Assembly: GCA_020636315.1 (NCBI GenBank)
Contig: JACJYA010000017.1
Coordinates: 62,001-126,000 of the forward strand
Origin: Lewinellaceae bacterium
GTDB lineage: Bacteria; Bacteroidota; Bacteroidia; Chitinophagales; Saprospiraceae
DNA: 64,000 nucleotides
Direction: 5' to 3'
Positions 34,752-49,700 of this stretch are shown piece by piece (the stretch's first letter is position 1; the number at the start of each line of letters is the position of its first letter). Made by a program: the position numbers and the translations under genes. The notes beneath the pieces were generated by a model, which ran no database searches, was not told the origin of the DNA, and worked only from the letters and a program-made list of their open reading frames with translations.

Positions 34752-37700
34752 ATGAAAAAAAACGTTTACTCTGTACTCAGCGTATGTTTGATCCTGTTTA
34801 TTGGAATCACCGCTAACGCCCAGAACATCACTAGAGGCCCATATCTCCAATTGGGAACTCCCAGCAGCATGACCATCAAGTGGAGAACCAACTCCGCAAC
34901 TTCCAGCAAAGTCTGGTACGGCCCCAGCCCCTCTAATCTTCCTTTCACCAATACCGTCAGCGGTAGCACTACCGAACACGAAGTGACCATCACCGGGCTG
35001 GCGGCAAACAGTACCTATTACTACGCCGTAGGTAATGACGCCGGCCAGATGACCCAGCCGTCCAACGACTATTATTTCAAAACCTCTCCCCCTCCGGGAA
35101 CTCCCCAGACCGTGCGGGCCTGGGTCCTTGGCGACTGTGGCACCGGAGACGGGAATCAGCGCGCCGTCCGCGATGCTTTTTACAACTTCAACGGCTCTCA
35201 GCATATCGACGTGATGCTGCTCCTGGGAGACAATGCCTACGAAGACGGCACCGATACGGAATTTCAGGCGGCCCTCTTTGAGAATATGTACGAAGATAAG
35301 ATCATACACACCGTTATGTGGCCCGCCATTGGTAACCACGAGACGGTGACCGCCGATAGCCCCACCGAGTCAGGCCCTTATTACGATATCTTCACTCTGC
35401 CCAGAAACGGAGAAGCCGGTGGCGTTCCATCGGGCACCGAAGCCTACTACTCTTTTGATTACGGAAACATTCACTTCGTCGTCCTGAATTCTGACGATGT
35501 CGGCCGCAACCCCGGTGACCCACAGTTGCTCTGGCTGGAAGACGACCTCAGCAACACCAGCCAGGACTGGATCGTCGCATACTGGCACCACCCGCCTTAT
35601 TCCAAGTCCGGCGAATCCGATACCAACTCCAAAGAAACGAAAATGCGGGAAAACTTCCTGCCCATACTCGAAAGCCATGGAGTAGATCTTGTCCTGGTCG
35701 GGCACTCCCACAACTGGCAACGCTCCTATCTCATCCATGGCCATTACGGCCTGCAAAACAGCTGGGACCCCAACACTATGGGCATTGACCTGGGCGACGG
35801 CCGCCTGGATGGCGACGGCGCTTACACCCAAAATTCCCAGAGCGAAGGAACGGTATATCTCGTTACCGGTTCCGCCGGTAAAAAGACGGGGTCTATCACC
35901 GACCCACACCCGGTAATGTATCACTCCCAGGCCGATTATGGTTCCATGTACATGGAAGTCACAGGAGGGCAGATGGACGTCCAGTTCATCCGCGATAATG
36001 GCAGCATTGACGATCATTTTACGATCATAAAAACAGTGCCCACCGGCCTTCCGCCGAGTGTTTCCATCACTTCTCCTGCAGATGGCACCAACTATTCCAA
36101 CCCGCAGACGATCACCATCACCGCCGATGCTTCCGACAGCGACGGTTCGATCGTAGGGGTTGAATTTTTTGTCAACAATACTTCCATCGGCGTTGACAAC
36201 CAGGCGCCTTACTCCGTCAATTACACCATTCCGGATGATGGCACCTATACCGTCGTCGCCAATGCCGAAGATGATGATGGCAACATCGCGCAATCTGATG
36301 CCATTCAGTTCACGACCGGCCCGGCAACGGTTTGTGTAAGGGTCGATTCCGAAACGGACGATGGGGAAGAACGCCCGTCCGGCAACGTCAGCCTGACGAG
36401 TAGCGACCTCGAACTGGTGGAAGACGGCAGCCTGGGCCAACAGGTCGTAGGTATGCGTTTCAATGGGCTCAATATTCCACAGGGCGCTACCATTCTCAAT
36501 GCCTATGTTCAGTTCACGGCTGATGAGACGACCACCGTCAACCCCTCTTTGCTGACCATTTACGGTGAAAAAAGCAATAATGCCGCTACTTTCACCACCG
36601 CCGACTTTGATATCAGCGGCCGCCCCCGAACTGATGCCAATATAAGCTGGACCCCTTCCGAATGGCTTGCCGTCGGCGATTCGGGGCCAGCACAACAGAC
36701 GCCCAGTATCGCTTCCATCATTCAGGAGATCGTCAACCAGCCTGGATATTCTGCCGCCAGCTCGATCGCTATCATCATTGAGGGCACCGGAACCCGTACC
36801 GCCGAATCCTATGAAGGCTCCGCATCCTATGCGCCGGAACTCTGTATTGAATATTCCACAGGCGCCGTCACCTTCGACTGCCCCAATATCCCGGCCAACA
36901 TCGGCACGCCCTGTGATGATGGGGACAATACCACTCTCAATGACATGATCGATGACAACTGCAACTGCACCGGCACTCCCACCGCCTGTACCGGCATCGG
37001 CGATGCCGACGGCGACGGTGTCTGCGCCGATGTGGATTGTGACGACATGGACCCCAACATTACCCATCAACCCGGTGATGCCTGTGATGACGGCAATCTG
37101 GCCACCATCAATGACATGTATGACGCCAATTGCAATTGCGTAGGGACTTTCAACACCTGCGATGGCATCGGCGATGCCGATGGCGACGGCATCTGCTCCG
37201 ATATCGACTGCGATGACAATGACCCCAATGCCACCTCCATAGCCGGCGACCCCTGTGACGACGGTGACAATACGACCATCAACGATGTTTTTGACGCCAA
37301 TTGCAACTGCGTCGGCACCCCAACTGCCTGTACCGGTATCGGCGATGCCGATGGCGACGGCATCTGCGCCGATGTGGACTGTGATGACAACGACCCCAAT
37401 AATACCAACTATCCTGGTGTAGCCTGTGATGACGGCGACCCAACCACCTCCGGCGAAACCATACAGGATGACTGCGGCTGCGGTGGCGGCGTTGTAGGCC
37501 CCGCTTCCGTCTGCTCAATGATCAGCGCCAGCGAAGATGATGTTGAAGAACGCTCCACCGGCAATGTGAACACTTCCAGTGTGGACCTGGAAATGGTCGA
37601 TGACGGGCCGGCCGGCCTTATTACATTGGGCCTGCGCTTCACCAACCTGAATATTACCCCGGGCGCCACCATTACCAATGCATACATCCAGTTTACTGCC

Positions 37701-40700
37701 GATGAAGCCAATAATGTTGACCCCTGCATCCTGAATATCTACGGCCAGGACATCGATGATGCTCCAACTTTTTCAGGGGGGACAAACTATGACGCCAGCA
37801 GCCGCACCCGCACCGACGCCACCATTACCTGGAGCCCTCCGAACTGGCTCAACGTCGGTGATGCCGGCGCAGCCCAACGGACTCCTGATATTTCCTCCAT
37901 TATCCAGGAAATCGTCAACCGGCCCGGGTTTACCTCCAATAGCTCCATAGCCATTATTATCGATGGCACCGGCGGAAGAATAGCAGACTCCTATGATGGG
38001 GACCCCACAACCGCACCTGAGTTATGCGTTTATTTTACGGTCAATACTTATGACTGCCCCAACCTGTCAGCTAATATTGGTGACCCGTGTGACGATGGAG
38101 ACAACACGACCGACAACGACATGGTTGACGCCAATTGCAACTGCACCGGCACCCCCAACGCCTGTGCCGGCATCGGTGATGCCGACGGCGACGGGATCTG
38201 CGCCGATGTGGATTGTGATGACAACAACGCCAGTATCACTACATTGGATGCGGACGGCGACGGAGCGTGCAGTGATGTTGACTGCAATGATGCCGACGCC
38301 AATGAGTTCCCCGGCCAAATCTGGTACCTCGACGCCGACGGCGACGGATATGGTGACGGCTCCTCCCAGGTAGCCTGCACCAGGCCCGCCAACCACTACA
38401 CCGCTGCTGAATTGACACAGACTTCCGGCGACTGCGATGACGGCAACGCCGCCGTCAACCCCGGCGCTGCCGAAGCCTGCAATGGTGTGGACGATAACTG
38501 TAACACCCAAATAGACGAAGGCCTGCTATCCACTTTCTACGCCGATACCGATAATGACGGTTACGGGGACCCGGCAAGCGCTACCCAGGCCTGCTCCGCC
38601 CCGGCCGGTTACGTCACTGACAATACCGACTGCAACGATGCGGACGCCAATGAGTTCCCCGGACAAACCTGGTATCTCGACGCCGACGGCGACGGATACG
38701 GCGCCGGTTCTTCCCAGGTAGCCTGCACCCGCCCGGCCAGCCACTACACCGCCGCCGAGCTGACGCAAACTTCCGGCGACTGCGACGACAGCAACGCCGC
38801 CGTCAACCCAGGCGCCACTGAAGCCTGCAACGGCGTGGATGACAACTGCGATACGCAAACAGACGAAGGCGTACTATCTACTTTCTACGCCGATAGCGAC
38901 AATGACGGTTACGGAGACCCGGCAGCCTCTACCCAGGCCTGCTCCGCCCCGGCCGGCTACGTCTCCGATAATACGGACTGCAATGATAACGACGCCAATG
39001 AGTTCCCCGGCCAAACCTGGTTCCTCGACGCCGACGGCGACGGTTACGGCGCAGGCTCTTCTCAGGTGGCCTGTACCCGCCCGGCCAACCACTACACGGC
39101 TGCTGAGCTGACACAAACTTCCGGCGACTGCGACGACAGCAACGCCGCCGTCAACCCCGGCGCAGCCGAAGCCTGCAACGGAATTGACGACAACTGCGAC
39201 ACCCAAATAGACGAAGGCGTTCTATCCACTTTCTACGCCGACGCCGATAATGACGGTTACGGAGACCCGGCAAGCGCTACCCAGGCATGCTCCGCCCCGG
39301 CCGGTTACGTCACTGATAACACCGACTGTGACGATACTGACGCCAACGAGTTCCCCGGACAAACCTGGTACCTCGATGCCGACGGCGACGGATACGGCGC
39401 AGGCTCTTCCCAGGTGGCCTGCACCCGCCCGGCCAACCACTACACTGCCGCTGAGCTGACACAAACCTCCGGCGACTGCGATGACAGCAACGCCGCCGTC
39501 AACCCCGGCGCAGCCGAAGCCTGCAATGGTGTGGACGACAACTGCGATACCCAAATAGATGAAGGGGTTCTTTCCACCTTCTATGCTGATAGTGACAACG
39601 ACGGCTTCGGAGACCCGGCAGCCTCTACCCAGGCTTGCTCCGCTCCCGCCGGTTATGTCACCGACAATACCGACTGTGATGATACCGACGCCAACGAGTT
39701 CCCGGGACAAACCTGGTATCTCGATGCCGACGGCGACGGATACGGCGCCGGTTCTTCGCAAGTGGCCTGCACCCGCCCGGCTAACCACTACACTGCCGCT
39801 GAGCTGACACAAACCTCCGGCGATTGCGACGACAGCAATGCCGCCGTCAACCCCGGCGCTTCCGAAACCTGTAACGGTGTCGATGATAACTGCAACAGCC
39901 AAACCGATGAGAACATTACGAATCAGGATTACTACTTCGACGGTGATGGCGACGGATACGGAAGCGGAACTCCTGTCAGCGACTGTCAGCCACCCAGTGC
40001 TGATTACGTCCTCCTGAACGGCGACTGCGACGACAGCAACCCCGCCGTCAACCCAGGCGCCACTGAAGCCTGCAACGGTGTCGATGACAACTGCGATACC
40101 CAAATAGACGAAGGCGTACAAACTACTTTCTACGCCGATACCGATAATGACGGATTTGGAGACCCGGCAAGCGCTACCCAGGCATGCTCCGCCCCCGCCG
40201 GTTACGTCACTGATAACACCGACTGTGACGATACTGACGCCAACGAGTTCCCGGGCCAAACCTGGTACCTCGATGCCGATGGCGACGGATACGGCGCCGG
40301 TTCTTCTCAGGTAGCCTGCACCCGCCCGGCCAACCACTACACCGCCGCCGAGCTGACGCAAACTTCCGGCGATTGCGACGACAGCAATGCCGCCGTCAAC
40401 CCCGGCGCTGCTGAAGCCTGCAACGGTATTGACGACAACTGCGATACTCAAATAGACGAAGGCCTGCTATCTACTTTCTACGCCGACGCCGATAATGACG
40501 GTTACGGAGACCCGGCAAGCGCTACCCAGGCATGCTCCGCTCCGGCCGGTTACGTCACCGATAACACCGACTGTGACGATACCGACGCCAACGAGTTCCC
40601 AGGCCAAACCTGGTTCCTCGATGCTGACGGTGACGGTTACGGCGACGGTTCTTCTCAGGTGGCTTGCATCAGGCCGGCCAACCACTACACCGCCGCCGAG

Positions 40701-43700
40701 CTGACACAAACCTCCGGCGACTGCGATGACAGCAATGCCGCCGTCAACCCAGGCGCAGCCGAAGCCTGCAATGGTGTGGACGACAACTGCAATACCCAAA
40801 TAGACGAAGGCGTACTATCTACTTTCTACGCCGACGCCGATAATGACGGTTACGGAGACCCCGCAAGCGCTACCCAGGCATGCTCCGCTCCGGCCGGTTA
40901 CGTCTCTGATAATACGGACTGCAATGATAACGACGCCAACGAGTTCCCAGGCCAAACCTGGTTCCTCGACGCCGATGGCGACGGATATGGCGCCGGCTCT
41001 TCCCAGGTAGCCTGCACCCGCCCGGCTAACCACTACACGGCCGCTGAACTGACGCAAACCTCCGGCGACTGCGACGACAGCAACGCAGCCGTCAACCCCG
41101 GCGCAGCCGAAGCCTGCAACGGAATTGACGACAACTGCGATACCCAGATAGACGAAGGCGTGCAAACTACTTTCTATGCCGATACCGACAACGACGGATT
41201 CGGAGACCCGGCCTCTTCCATGCAGGCCTGCTCCGCTCCGGCCGGCTACGTCACCAACAACACCGACTGCGACGATACCGACGCCAACGAGTTCCCCGGA
41301 CAAACCTGGTACCTCGACGCCGACGGCGACGGATACAGCACCGGCTCTTCCCAAATGGCCTGCAACAGGCCGGCCAACCACTACACGGCCGCTGAGCTGA
41401 CGCAAACCTCCGGCGATTGTGACGACAGCAATGCTGCCGTTAACCCCGGCGCAGCCGAAGCCTGCAACTCAATGGATGACAACTGCAACGCTCAAATCGA
41501 TGAGGGCGTACTTTCCACTTTCTATGCCGATGCCGATAATGACGGTTACGGAGACCCGGCCTCTTCTGTTCAGGCCTGCTCCGCTCCGGCCGGTTACGTC
41601 ACTGATAACACCGACTGTGACGATACCGACGCCAACGAGTTCCCCGGCCAAACCTGGTACCTCGATGCCGACGGCGACGGTTACGGCGCCGGTTCTTCCC
41701 AGATGGCCTGCACCCGCCCGGCCAACCACTACACCGCCGCCGAGCTGACGCAAACTTCCGGCGATTGCGACGACAGCAACGCAGCCGTCAACCCCGGCGC
41801 GACTGAAGCCTGCAACGGAATTGACGACAACTGCGACACCCAAATAGACGAAGGCGTACAAACTACTTTCTATGCCGATACCGATAATGACGGTTACGGA
41901 GACCCGGCAAGCGCTACCCAGGCCTGCTCCGCCCCGGCCGGATACGTCACTGATAACACTGACTGTGACGATACCGACGCCAAAGAGTTCCCCGGACAAA
42001 CCTGGTATCTCGACGCCGACGGCGACGGGTACGGCGCCGGTTCTTCTCAGGTAGCCTGCACCCGCCCGGCCAACCACTACACCGCCGCCGAGCTGACGCA
42101 AACTTCCGGAGATTGCGACGACAGCAACGCCGCCGTCAACCCCGGCGCAGCCGAAGCCTGCAACGGAATTGACGACAACTGCGACACCCAAATAGACGAA
42201 GGCGTTCTATCCACTTTCTACGCCGACGCCGATAATGACGGTTACGGAGACCCGGCAAGCGCTACCCAGGCATGCTCCGCCCCGGCCGGTTACGTCACTG
42301 ATAACACCGACTGCGACGATACTGACGCCAACGAGTTCCCGGGCCAAACCTGGTTCCTCGACGCCGATGGCGACGGATACGGTACCGGCTCCTCACAGGT
42401 GGCCTGTACCCGCCCGGCCAACCACTATACCGCCGCTGAGCTGACGCAAACATCCGGCGACTGCGACGACAGCAACGCCAACGTCAACCCAGGCGCCACT
42501 GAAGCCTGCAACGGTGTGGACGACAACTGCGATACCCAAATTGACGAAGGCGTTCAAAACACTTACTACGCCGACACCGATAATGACGGATTCGGAGACC
42601 CGGCCTCTTCTGCTCAGGCCTGCTCCGCTCCGGCCGGCTACGTCACCGACAATACCGACTGTGACGATACCGACGCCAACGAGTTCCCGGGCCAAACCTG
42701 GTTCCTCGATGCCGATGGCGACGGATACGGCGCCGGCTCTTCCCAGACGGCTTGCACCAGGCCGGCCAACCACTACACCGCCGCTGAGCTGACGCAAACA
42801 TCCGGCGATTGTGACGACAGCAATGCTGCTGTTAACCCAGGTGCTGCCGAAGCATGCAACGGTGTGGACGACAACTGCAATACTCAAATAGACGAAGGCG
42901 TTCTATCCACCTTCTATGCAGATAGCGATAACGACGGATTCGGTGACCCGGCAAGCACTACCCAGGCATGCTCCGCTCCAGCCGGTTACGTCACTGATAA
43001 TACGGACTGCAATGATACCGACGCCAACGAGTTCCCGGGCCAAACCTGGTTCCTCGACGCCGACGGTGACGGATACGGCGCAGGCTCTTCCCAGGTGGCC
43101 TGCACCCGCCCGGCCAACCACTACACGGCCGCTGAGCTGACGCAAACATCCGGCGACTGCGACGACAGCAACGCCAACGTCAACCCAGGCGCCACTGAAG
43201 CCTGTAACGGTGTGGACGACAACTGCGATACCCAAATTGACGAAGGCGTTCAAAACACTTACTACGCCGACACCGATAATGACGGATTCGGAGACCCGGC
43301 CTCTTCTGCTCAGGCCTGCTCCGCTCCGGCCGGCTACGTCACCGACAATACCGACTGCGACGATACCGACGCCAATGAATTCCCGGGCCAAACCTGGTAT
43401 CTCGACGCCGATGGCGACGGATACGGCGCCGGCTCTTCCCAGGTAGCCTGTACCCGCCCGGCCAACCACTACACCGCCGCTGAGCTGACGCAAACATCCG
43501 GCGATTGTGACGACAGCAATGCTGCTGTTAACCCAGGTGCTGCCGAAGCATGCAACGGTGTGGACGACAACTGCAATACTCAAATAGACGAAGGCGTTCT
43601 ATCCACCTTCTATGCAGATAGCGATAACGACGGATTCGGTGACCCGGCAAGCACTACCCAGGCATGCTCCGCTCCAGCCGGTTACGTCACTGATAATACG

Positions 43701-46700
43701 GACTGCAATGATACCGACGCCAACGAGTTCCCGGGCCAAACCTGGTTCCTCGACGCCGACGGTGACGGATACGGCGCAGGCTCTTCCCAGGTGGCCTGCA
43801 CCCGCCCGGCCAACCACTACACGGCCGCTGAGCTGACGCAAACATCCGGCGACTGCGACGACAGCAACGCCAACGTCAACCCCGGCGCCACTGAAGCCTG
43901 CAACGGTGTCGATGATAACTGCAACAGCCAAACCGACGAGAACATCACTAACCACGACTATTACTTCGACGGCGATGGCGACGGATACGGAAGCGGAGAC
44001 CCCGTCAACGACTGCCAGCCACCCAGTGCTGATTACGTCCTCCTGAACGGCGACTGCGATGACAGCAACGCCGCCGTCAACCCCGGCGCAGCCGAAGCCT
44101 GTAACGGTGTGGATGATAACTGTAATAATCAAGTTGACGAGGGCGTACAAACCATTTTCTACGCTGATACCGATAATGACGGGTTTGGAGACGCCGCAAG
44201 TGCTGTACAGGCCTGCTCCGCTCCGGCCGGCTACGTCACAAACAATACCGACTGTGACGATACCGACGCCAATGAGTTCCCGGGGCAAACCTGGTTCCTC
44301 GATGCTGATGGTGACGGATATGGCGCAGGCTCTTCCCAGACAGCTTGCACCAGGCCGATAAACCACTACACAGCCGCTGAGCTGACGCAAACATCCGGCG
44401 ACTGCGACGACAGCAATGCCGCCGTTAACCCCGGCGCAGCCGAAGCCTGTAACTCAATAGACGATAACTGCAACGCTCAAATTGATGAGGGCGTACAAAC
44501 CACTTACTACGCCGATACCGACAATGACGGGTTCGGGGACGCCGCAACCTCCGCACAGGCTTGCTCCGCCCCGGCCGGCTACGTCACCGACAACACCGAC
44601 TGCGACGATACCGACGCCAACGAGTTCCCGGGCCAAACCTGGTTCCTCGACGCCGACGGCGACGGGTACGGCGCCGGTTCTTCTCAGGTAGCCTGCACCC
44701 GCCCGGCCAACCACTACACCGCCGCCGAGCTGACGCAAACTTCCGGAGATTGCGACGACAGCAACGCCGCCGTCAACCCCGGCGCAGCCGAAGCCTGCAA
44801 CGGAATTGACGACAACTGCGACACCCAAATAGACGAAGGCGTTCTATCCACTTTCTACGCCGACGCCGATAATGACGGTTACGGAGACCCGGCAAGCGCT
44901 ACCCAGGCATGCTCCGCCCCGGCCGGCTACGTCTCTGATAATACGGACTGCGACGATACTGACGCCAACGAGTTCCCGGGCCAAACCTGGTTCCTCGACG
45001 CCGATGGCGACGGATACGGTACCGGCTCCTCACAGGTGGCCTGTACCCGCCCGGCCAACCACTATACCGCCGCTGAGCTGACGCAAACATCCGGCGACTG
45101 CGACGACAGCAACGCCAACGTCAACCCAGGCGCCACTGAAGCCTGCAACGGTGTGGACGACAACTGCGATACCCAAATTGACGAAGGCGTTCAAAACACT
45201 TACTACGCCGACACCGATAATGACGGATTCGGAGACCCGGCCTCTTCTGCTCAGGCCTGCTCCGCTCCGGCCGGCTACGTCACCGACAATACCGACTGCA
45301 ACGATGCAGATGCCAATGAATTCCCAGGCCAAACCTGGTATCTCGACGCCGATGGCGACGGATACGGCGCCGGCTCTTCCCAGACGGCCTGCACCCGCCC
45401 GGCCAACCACTACACCGCCGCTGAGCTGACGCAAACATCCGGCGATTGTGACGACAGCAATGCTGCTGTTAACCCAGGTGCTGCCGAAGCATGCAACGGT
45501 GTGGACGACAACTGCAATACTCAAATAGACGAAGGCGTTCTATCCACCTTCTATGCAGATAGCGATAACGACGGATTCGGTGACCCGGCAAGCACTACCC
45601 AGGCATGCTCCGCTCCAGCCGGTTACGTCTCTGATAATACGGACTGCAATGATACCGACGCCAACGAGTTCCCGGGCCAAACCTGGTTCCTCGACGCCGA
45701 CGGTGACGGATACGGCGCAGGCTCTTCCCAGGTGGCCTGCACCCGCCCGGCCAACCACTACACGGCCGCTGAGCTGACGCAAACATCCGGCGACTGCGAC
45801 GACAGCAACGCCAACGTCAACCCCGGCGCCACTGAAGCCTGCAACGGTGTCGATGATAACTGCAACAGCCAAACCGACGAGAACATCACTAACCACGACT
45901 ATTACTTCGACGGCGATGGCGACGGATACGGAAGCGGAGACCCCGTCAACGACTGCCAGCCACCCAGTGCTGATTACGTCCTCCTGAACGGCGACTGCGA
46001 CGACAGCAACGCAGCCGTCAACCCAGGCGCAGCTGAAGCCTGCAACGGTGTGGACGACAACTGCGATACGCAAATTGACGAAGGAGTTCAAAACACTTAC
46101 TACGCCGATACCGATAATGATGGTTATGGAGACCCGGCAAGTGCTACCCAGGCTTGCTCCGCTCCGGCAGGCTACGTGACCGACAACACCGACTGCGATG
46201 ATACCGACGCCAACGAATTCCCCGGCCAAACCTGGTTCCTCGATGCCGATGGCGACGGATATGGCGCTGGTTCTTCCCAGATGGCTTGCACCAGGCCGGC
46301 CAACCACTACACCGCCGCCGAGCTGACGCAAACTTCCGGAGATTGTGACGACAACAATGCCAACATCAACCCCGGCGCTGCTGAAGCCTGCAATTCAATA
46401 GACGACAACTGCAACGCTCAAATTGATGAGGGCGTACTTTCTATCTTCTACGCCGATGCCGATAATGACGGATTCGGGGACGCCACAAGCATTACCCCGG
46501 CCTGCTCTGCCCCGGCCGGCTACGTCTCCGACAATACCGACTGCAATGACACCGATGCCAACGAGTTCCCCGGACAAACCTGGTACCTCGACGCCGACGG
46601 TGACGGATACGGCGCCGGTTCTTCTCAGGTAGCCTGCTCAAGGCCGGCCAACCACTACACCGCCGCTGAACTGACGCAAACCTCCGGCGACTGCGATGAC

Positions 46701-49700
46701 AGCAATGCCGCGGTCAACCCCGGCGCCACTGAAGCCTGCAACGGTGTCGATGATAATTGCAACAGTCAAACCGACGAGAACATCATCAACCACGATTATT
46801 ACTTCGATGGTGATGGCGACGGATACGGAAGCGGGGACCCTGTCAGCGACTGCCAGCCACCCAGTGCTGATTACGTCCTCCAAAACGGCGATTGTGATGA
46901 TAACAACGCCGCCGTCAACCCAGGTGCAGCCGAAGCCTGCAACGGTGTGGACGACAACTGCAACGCTCAAATTGATGAGGGCGTATTATCTATCTTCTAT
47001 GCCGACAATGATAATGACGGGTTCGGTGACGCCGCAAGCATTACCCCGGCCTGCTCTGCCCCGGCCGGCTACGTCACCGACAATACCGACTGCAACGATA
47101 CCGATGCCAATGAATTCCCGGGGCAAATCTGGTACCTCGACGCCGACGGCGACGGATACGGCGACGGTTCTTCCCAGGTGGCTTGTACCCGGCCACCCAG
47201 CCATTATACAGCCGCTGAACTGACGCAAACCTCCGGCGACTGCGACGACAGCAACGCCGCGGTCAACCCAGGCGCAACCGAAGCATGCAACGGTGTGGAC
47301 GACAACTGCGATACCCAAATAGATGAAGGGGTACTTTCCACCTTCTATGCAGATAACGATAATGACGGGTTCGGTGACCCGGGGAATTCCACCCAGGCCT
47401 GCTCCGTTCCAGACGGCTACGTCTCCGATAATACGGATTGCAACGATGCCGATGCTAACGAGTTCCCAGGCCAAACCTGGTTCCTCGACGCCGATGGCGA
47501 CGGGTACGGAAATGGTTCTTCCCAGGTAGCCTGCTCAAGGCCCGCCAACCACTATACCGCCGGTGAACTAACACGAACTGACGGTGACTGCGATGACGGC
47601 AATGCTGCCGTCAATCCCGGTGCGGCCGAAGCCTGCAACGGTACGGACGACAACTGCAATGGACAAACCGACGAGAACGTCACGAATCAGGACTATTACT
47701 TCGACGGCGATGGGGACGGATACGGAAGCGGGGACCCTGTCAGCGACTGCCAGCCACCCAGTGCTGATTACGTCCTCCTGAACGGCGATTGTGATGACAG
47801 CAACGCTGCCGTCAACCCAGGTGCAGCCGAAGCCTGCAACGGTGTGGACGACAACTGCAACGCTCAAATTGATGAGGGCGTATTATCTATCTTCTACGCC
47901 GATAGCGACAACGACGGGTTCGGAGATGCCGCAAGCATTACCCCGGCTTGCTCCGCTCCGGCCGGCTACGTCTCCGACAATACCGACTGCAACGATACCG
48001 ACGCCAATGAGTTCCCCGGCCAAACCTGGTTCCTCGACGCCGACGGCGACGGGTACGGCGCCGGCTCCTCACAGGTGGCCTGCACCCGCCCGGCCAACCA
48101 CTACACCGCCGCCGAGCTGACGCAAACTTCCGGCGACTGTGATGACAGCAACGCAGCCGTCAACCCAGGCGCAGCCGAAGCCTGCAACGGAATTGACGAC
48201 AACTGCGACACCCAAATAGACGAAGGCGTACTTTCCACCTTCTATGCTGATAGCGACAACGATGGCTTCGGAGACCCGGCTACCTCCGCGCAGGCTTGCT
48301 CCGCCCCGGCCGGCTACGTCACCGACAATACCGACTGCAACGATGCCGATGCCAACGAGTTCCCAGGACAAACCTGGTTCCTCGACGCCGACGGCGACGG
48401 ATACGGCGCCGGCTCTTCTCAGGTAGCCTGTACCCGGCCGGCCAACCACTATACGGCCGCTGAACTGACGCAAACCTCCGGCGACTGCGATGACAGCAAT
48501 GCCGACGTCAACCCCGGCGCTGCCGAAGCCTGCAACGGCATGGACGACAACTGTGATTCGCAAATTGACGAGGGTGAACTATCTACCTTCTATGCTGATA
48601 GCGACAACGACGGCTTCGGAGACCCGGCTACCTCCGCACAGGCTTGCTCCGCTCCGGCCGGCTATGTCACTGACAATACCGACTGCAACGATGCCGACGC
48701 CAACGAGTTCCCGGGACAAACCTGGTTCCTCGACGCCGACGGCGACGGGTACGGCGCCGGCTCCTCACAGGTTGCCTGCACCCGCCCGGACAACCACTAC
48801 ACTGCTGCTGAGCTGACACAAACTTCCGGAGATTGTGACGACAGCAATGCCGATGTCAACCCCGGCGCTGCCGAAGCCTGCAACGGCCTGGACGACAACT
48901 GCGACACCCAAATTGACGAAGGGGTACAATCCACCTTCTATGCTGACAATGACAACGACGGCTTCGGAGACCCGGCTACCTCCGCACAGGCTTGCTCCGC
49001 TCCAGCCGGCTACGTCTCCGACAATACCGACTGCAACGATGCAGACGCTAACGAGTTCCCAGGACAAACCTGGTACCTCGACGCCGACGGCGACGGGTAC
49101 GGTTCCGGCTCCTCACAGGTTGCCTGCACCCGCCCGGACAACCACTATACCGCTGCTGAGCTGACGCAAACCTCCGGCGACTGTGACGACAGCAATGCCG
49201 ACGTCAACCCCGGCGCTGCCGAAGCCTGCAACGGCATGGACGACAACTGTGATTCGCAAATTGACGAGGGCCTCCTGTCCACCTGGTATGCCGATACCGA
49301 CGGCGACGGATTTGGCGACCCCGGCAATTCCACCCAGGCATGCAGCCAGCCGGCAGGGTTCGTCGCTGACAATACCGACTGCGATGACACCAACGGCTCG
49401 CTTGGCAGCAGTACCAATGACATGGACTGTGACGGTGTGCCCACTGCTGAAGACTGCGACGATAATGACCCATCCATTGGCAGCAACGCCAACGATATGG
49501 ACTGTGACGGCGTGCCCGCCGGCCAGGACTGTGACGATACCGACGCCAGCATCACTTCTTTTGTGGGCCAGGCCTGCGATGACGGAAACCCGAATACCAC
49601 GGGAGAAACCATCCAGGATGACTGCTCCTGCGGCGGCGGAACTGCTGCTCCTACTTCTACCTGCTCCTACATTGACAGCACCCCTGACGATGCCGAGCAG

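Noticed and set aside
38299..49290. CRISPR-like periodic repeats
   Set aside because: The unit is 348 bp, all copies stay in one reading frame, and there are no unique spacers or cas genes.
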